From contig JBGRQB010000039.1 of the NCBI GenBank assembly GCA_041725875.1, forward strand, positions 1 to 26,298: 26,298 nucleotides of DNA, in the 5' to 3' direction. Positions 25,884 through 26,298 of the stretch are shown here, piece after piece. Below the pieces are notes generated by a model. The model had not been told where the DNA came from. It worked only from the letters and a program-made list of their open reading frames with translations, and ran no database searches. A program made the position numbers and the translations under genes. The stretch's first letter is position 1. Each line of letters opens with the position of its first letter. The DNA is from JBGRQB01 sp041725875 (GTDB lineage Bacteria > Bacteroidota > Ignavibacteria > Ignavibacteriales > Melioribacteraceae).

Positions 25884-26298
25884 ATGAAATCAAAAATTAT
25901 ATCATTTTTACTGATTTTAACTTTTGCAAGTTTATTGGTCTCTTGTCAAAAAGAAGAAAAGAAAATAACCGCTGATATGGTTTTAACAAATGGCAAAATT
26001 GTTACGGTTGACGACAATTACCCCGAGGCAGAAGCAATTGCAATTAAAGGGGATACAATAATGGCTGTGGGAAATAAAGCAGACATTAACAAACTTATCG
26101 GTGACAGTACAGAGGTTGTGGATCTTAAAGGAAGACTGGCTGTGCCGGGATTAATTGAGAGTCATGCACACTTTACAGGTTATGGAAAATCGCGCCAGAT
26201 TTTAAAACTTCGCGAAGCAAAAAACTGGGATGATGTAATTTTTATGGTTGCCGAAGCTGTTGAAACTTCCAATCCGGGAGAATGGATTTTAGGAAGAG
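25884..26298 (+). CDS. Lipoprotein amidohydrolase (amidohydrolase-3 / YtcJ-like), N-terminal part
   Basis: The frame opens at ATG 25884 and remains open to the window end (138 codons), so only the N-terminus is visible. A lipoprotein signal peptide ends in the lipobox LVSC with cysteine 21, predicting membrane anchoring. It continues with the amidohydrolase composite beta domain: ADMVLTNGKIVTVDD (30-44), AIAIKGDTIMAVG, VVDLKGRLAVPGLIESHAHFTG. The HxH metal ligands are H94 and H96. Family members hydrolyse amide or related C-N bonds with one or two metal ions. The pattern TNGKIVTVD followed by the late, full catalytic barrel is typical of the YtcJ-type proteins of about 550 residues. The substrate is unknown. 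The gene follows the MmcQ/YjbR gene by 20 bp. Confidence 0.88.
   Translation, partial: MKSKIISFLLILTFASLLVSCQKEEKKITADMVLTNGKIVTVDDNYPEAEAIAIKGDTIMAVGNKADINKLIGDSTEVVDLKGRLAVPGLIESHAHFTGYGKSRQILKLREAKNWDDVIFMVAEAVETSNPGEWILGR

Overview
The window is AT-rich, densely packed bacterial DNA with many short or overlapping junctions and no tRNA, rRNA, CRISPR array or transposase that I could see. The protein set suggests a Bacteroidota/Chlorobiota-group bacterium, with Ignavibacteria as my best guess. The clues are a tricorn-like peptidase, a BatA-type von Willebrand protein, a lamin-tail-domain surface protein with a FlgD-like C-terminal domain, a PchR-type AraC regulator and a stand-alone SpoIID/LytB protein. 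This is inference from protein character, not a database match.

Region 1 (1-2684): the 5' part of a secreted beta-propeller (tricorn-like) peptidase gene on the minus strand, divergent from an M24 Xaa-Pro peptidase. Region 2 (2702-4445): a three-gene toxin-antitoxin locus, hipB-hipS-hipT, in which the usual HipA kinase is split into a small HipS and a larger HipT kinase. This HipT carries an N-terminal four-cysteine zinc ribbon. Three 16-bp palindromes lie at exactly 71-bp intervals around and upstream of hipB, one overlapping a likely promoter. A near-consensus plus-strand promoter next to them reads antisense into the neighbouring gene. Region 3 (4450-6027): a secreted Fes-like serine esterase.

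Region 4 (6158-8133): an EttA-type ABC-F translation factor broken by a single in-frame TGA just before its second Walker A, followed by a strong terminator and a possible small RNA with its own promoter and terminator. Region 5 (8135-13792): a minus-strand operon with 1-bp gaps encoding two half-size ABC exporters and an O-methyltransferase, divergent from a PchR-like AraC regulator. This layout recalls metallophore loci (YbtPQ/IrtAB plus PchR/YbtA), but no synthetase or receptor gene lies in the window.

Region 6 (13793-22715): a 993-aa lamin-tail-domain surface protein that ends flush against the regulator gene, then a plus-strand run of SpoIID/LytB, glycosyltransferase, BatA-like vWA membrane protein and HflX GTPase. 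The first three overlap by 1-4 bp and are almost certainly co-transcribed. Region 7 (22873-26298): a small orphan gene, a bidirectional terminator, a tail-specific protease (Prc/CtpA) on the minus strand, a divergent MmcQ/YjbR-family gene, and the start of a lipoprotein amidohydrolase cut by the window edge.

TGA serves as a genuine stop at least once here (glycosyltransferase, ATGA overlap with the next gene), so the internal TGA of ettA is unlikely to reflect a reassigned code.
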